DNA of 64,000 nt. Origin: UBA1351 sp963677625 (GTDB lineage Bacteria; Bacillota; Clostridia; Lachnospirales; Vallitaleaceae). Shown piece after piece: positions 61,591 to 64,000 of this stretch (the first letter of the stretch is position 1; each line of letters starts with the position of its first letter). The translations under genes were made by a program, and so were the position numbers. The notes under the pieces were generated by a model. That model worked only from the letters and a program-made list of their open reading frames with translations, had not been told where the DNA came from and made no database searches. Location: contig CAXXSW010000012.1 of assembly GCA_963677625.2 (NCBI GenBank), forward strand, positions 372,001 to 436,000, written 5' to 3'.

Positions 61591-62832
61591 CTACTTATCT
61601 AAAATATATGAGTCTGAAATAGACCTTGCACATAAGACACTCGAAGTAATAGCCCATTGCAGGTTATAACCTCCACAATCGCCGTCTATATCCATGACTT
61701 CACCAATAAAGTACAAGCCTTTTTGAAGGGTTGATTCCATTGTAAGTGAACTAATTTCTTTACAACTGACTCCGCCCTTTGTAACCTGTGCCTGGTTCCA
61801 AATATATGTTCCGCTAACACCCTGTCTAAAATCTTTTAGGGTCTTAGCTAGACAACTTCTCTCCTTTTTAGTCACATCTCCAGCCTTTTTATTTGCAGAA
61901 ACCTCGGCACTTTTTAAGATAGGACCTATTAGCCGACTGTTAAGAATACCAATAAAAGCCTCACTGACACTTCTAGACGAAAATCGGTGAAAACGGTCCA
62001 TAAGAAAGACATCTAGTTCTTCTTCACTATATTCTTCCATAAAATCCAATGATAACCAATAAGACTTTCCATGAGTAAGCCCTGGTTGAACCATAGTAGA
62101 AAGTTGAAGAATAGCTGGTCCAGAAAGTCCATAATCAGTAAATAGAATTTCACCTTGATCGTCACGGACTAGTTGAAATTTGTCATCTAAAAGTTTGGCT
62201 TTCACCTTGACTTTTAAGCCCTTGAGCATCTTATTGTAGGATGAATCTGTTCGTAGTTGGACAATTGATGGATATGTTTCGGTCACATGATGTCCAAATT
62301 CTTTAGCCATAAGATAACCATCTCCAGATGAACCTGAGTCAGCATAGCTTTTTCCTCCAGTGGCAAGAATCAGTTTCTCACCGTAATAATTCTTGCCATC
62401 AAGACTTATCTTGAACTTATTACTATACTCTATCTTTTTAATCCGTGCATCATATATAAGCTGGATATTCTTATGATTCAATTCCATGAGAAGGGCTTGA
62501 ACTACACTGGAAGCTTGAAGACTTCTTGGGTATAGTTTACCTTCATCACCTTCTATAAAATCGAGACCAAGCTCATGAAAAAGTTCCTTTGTCTCTTTAA
62601 CTCCAATGTACTCAAGGGGAATCTTTGTAAAATTATCTGTCATAGAATGATATCTGTTTGGTCCGACATTAACATTACTTATATTGCACCTGCCGTTTCC
62701 TGTAGCTAATAACTTTTTTCCGATTTTCTTATTTCTTTCAAATAAAGTTACTTTATAACCCTGTCTTGCTAAAAGAATGCTTACAAGCGACCCAGCCATA
62801 CCAGCACCTACTACTATAATTTTTTTTGCCAT
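61591..62832 (-). CDS. HI0933-like flavoprotein (aminoacetone oxidase family)
   Basis: 413 residues from ATG 62832, with AAAGGA upstream; the ATG five codons earlier has no SD. FAD-binding GAGMAGSLVSILLARQGY, KKLLATGNGRCNISNV, LILATGGKSYADSGSSGDGY and C-terminal GLYFIGEVMDIDGDCGGYNLQWA, the typical end of the HI0933 family. Reduces or oxidises an unknown small substrate. Confidence 0.92.
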   Translation of the reverse strand: MAKKIIVVGAGMAGSLVSILLARQGYKVTLFERNKKIGKKLLATGNGRCNISNVNVGPNRYHSMTDNFTKIPLEYIGVKETKELFHELGLDFIEGDEGKLYPRSLQASSVVQALLMELNHKNIQLIYDARIKKIEYSNKFKISLDGKNYYGEKLILATGGKSYADSGSSGDGYLMAKEFGHHVTETYPSIVQLRTDSSYNKMLKGLKVKVKAKLLDDKFQLVRDDQGEILFTDYGLSGPAILQLSTMVQPGLTHGKSYWLSLDFMEEYSEEELDVFLMDRFHRFSSRSVSEAFIGILNSRLIGPILKSAEVSANKKAGDVTKKERSCLAKTLKDFRQGVSGTYIWNQAQVTKGGVSCKEISSLTMESTLQKGLYFIGEVMDIDGDCGGYNLQWAITSSVLCARSISDSYILDK

Positions 62833-62851
62833 GACTTTTCCTTTCATTCAA

Positions 62852-64000
62852 TTATACAAAACGTTTCAATTTACTTCCCATGGGAAGACTTACAATTTCT
62901 TCCTCAGTAAATGCTTTTAACCTAAATAAGGCAATGGCATAAGTTAATATTGCTATAGGTAGAACGAGAATTGTTGACAGATCTCCACCTAACTTAAGGT
63001 TAAAAAGAGTGTATCCTGCTATGGTTACTCCTCCCATAATCAAGGATGCTAACACCGGGGCAAAAATGGTCCTGTAAAGGTTCACTTCTAAGCCGATATA
63101 TTTACGAACAGACCTGAAATTTAAAAAGGCTGAAGTACCGGCAAAGATTATATTAGTTGCTACTGCTCCATATAAGTGCAGATTAAAAACAAAAAGTAGT
63201 AATATATTAAATAAGACCTTAACCACTAATGAAATTAATGAATGTACAAGAGGTAGATTTAATTTATCAAGACCTTGTAGCAAACCAATCGATATTGTTG
63301 ACATAGCAAAAAGTGGGACAGACAAGGTTCCTAATTTTAAGATTTCAGTCGTCAACTCCAAATTATCAAGGTTGGTAAATATTAAAGTTAATATGGGTTC
63401 GGCTAATACATAAAGGCCTACCATAGCAGGAAATGCAACAATTAATACACTTCGAATAGCCAAGTCAACCTTTTTTTTGATGAGACGCTTATCTTTAAGA
63501 ACCAAAGATCTAGTAACACTTGGAATAGAAGCAGTCGCCATTGCTGTTGCTATGGATACAGGAAGTGTTATTAGTATCTTGTATTTCCCTTCCAAAATAC
63601 CATAGGCAACATTAATCCGACTAGATGAATAGCCATGATAGGCTAAAGCTTTATTAAACATAATCATATCCAAAAAGTTGGCAAGATGAAAGGTAGACGT
63701 TCCGATTATAATTGGAAGGGCCGTAAGAGCTAGGAGTTTCCAGTAATACATAATACTCCCATTATCAAGTGTATGCAAATCATCCTTACACTTTTTATGA
63801 ATAAGAGGACGCATCATATAGTAAACAAATAGGAGAAATAACATACTGGCAAAGGCTCCCGATGCTGTACCAAGACTTGATCCGACTGCCCCATACTCTA
63901 TACCCTTTCTTAATAGGTAGTGAGCCAGTATGAGACTAAAGGCTGCATTAAAAATCTGCTCCACAATCTGCGAAATAGCCGTTGGAATCATCGTATTCAT
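62852..64000 (-). CDS. SpoVB/MurJ-like polysaccharide flippase, C-terminal part
   Basis: About 382 residues visible; the frame runs to base 64000. The leftmost visible part (MIPTAISQIVEQIFNAAFSLILAHYL) is an internal helix of the MATE/MurJ/SpoVB fold, so the true start is off-window by roughly 130-160 residues. About ten helices are visible. SpoVB-type proteins are putative lipid-II or polysaccharide flippases in sporulation and wall synthesis. The ATG at 64000 is not the real start. Confidence 0.87.
   Translation of the reverse strand: MNTMIPTAISQIVEQIFNAAFSLILAHYLLRKGIEYGAVGSSLGTASGAFASMLFLLFVYYMMRPLIHKKCKDDLHTLDNGSIMYYWKLLALTALPIIIGTSTFHLANFLDMIMFNKALAYHGYSSSRINVAYGILEGKYKILITLPVSIATAMATASIPSVTRSLVLKDKRLIKKKVDLAIRSVLIVAFPAMVGLYVLAEPILTLIFTNLDNLELTTEILKLGTLSVPLFAMSTISIGLLQGLDKLNLPLVHSLISLVVKVLFNILLLFVFNLHLYGAVATNIIFAGTSAFLNFRSVRKYIGLEVNLYRTIFAPVLASLIMGGVTIAGYTLFNLKLGGDLSTILVLPIAILTYAIALFRLKAFTEEEIVSLPMGSKLKRFV

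Overview
The window is low-GC Firmicutes DNA, most likely from a Clostridia (Lachnospirales-like) chromosome. The evidence is the AT-rich codon use, strong SD sites, and several gene orders typical of that class: the radical-SAM/TIGR03936/RNase G-L21-Prp-L27-Obg-YhbY-NadD-YqeK-RsfS run, RuvA-RuvB, ZapA-U32 peptidase, and the UPF0210/ACT pair. Nearly every gene is on the minus strand; the plus-strand genes are the transposase, lexA, tyrS, a bacteriohemerythrin, a DUF1292 protein and an M32 carboxypeptidase.

Layout. 1-1.9 kb: the right end of an IS256-family element sits inside an alaS gene, leaving an alaS N-terminal stub with its complete T-box leader and promoter. 1.9-3.5 kb: a small Cys protein, then a divergent SOS locus (yneA-like and lexA) with three LexA boxes. 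3.5-5.9 kb: threonine catabolism (tdh-kbl). 5.9-17.7 kb: the ribosome, Obg, NAD and radical-SAM housekeeping run, interrupted by a hybrid histidine kinase and by an unusual secreted protein with a degenerate nuclease-like domain and six helix-hairpin-helix repeats. 17.8-25.2 kb: tyrS, hemerythrin, dipeptidase, UPF0210/ACT, a WalJ-like hydrolase and a diguanylate cyclase. 25.2-34 kb: an FtsA-like protein, a peptide-binding lipoprotein, coaE, polA, and an ECF sigma factor with its anti-sigma factor. 34-34.65 kb: two identical tRNA-Leu(CAA) genes and copies of a repeated hairpin element. 34.65-43 kb: Nudix, a SEDS-PBP fusion, U32 peptidase, zapA, a winged-helix protein and ruvBA. 43-47.3 kb: DUF1292, DUF896, a GltS-like symporter, an acyltransferase with a zinc ribbon, and proB. 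47.4-56.8 kb: a multiple-monosaccharide ABC transporter (chvE-mmsA-mmsB) preceded by a sensing module with two membrane-anchored sugar-binding proteins, a LytS/YesM-type kinase and a YesN-type AraC regulator. 56.9-64 kb: a DUF4349 lipoprotein, an M32 peptidase, two flavoproteins and the C-terminal part of a SpoVB/MurJ-like flippase.

The items I find least explained are three. (1) A modular hairpin element found three times, each time directly behind a minus-strand rho-independent terminator. (2) A perfect three-way-junction leader that encloses the polA ribosome binding site. (3) The four-gene sugar-sensing module next to the mms transporter, with a 28-nt-period direct repeat between them. 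The T-box of the interrupted alaS also does not show an alanine specifier codon where one would be expected. No CRISPR array, phage or plasmid backbone is visible.
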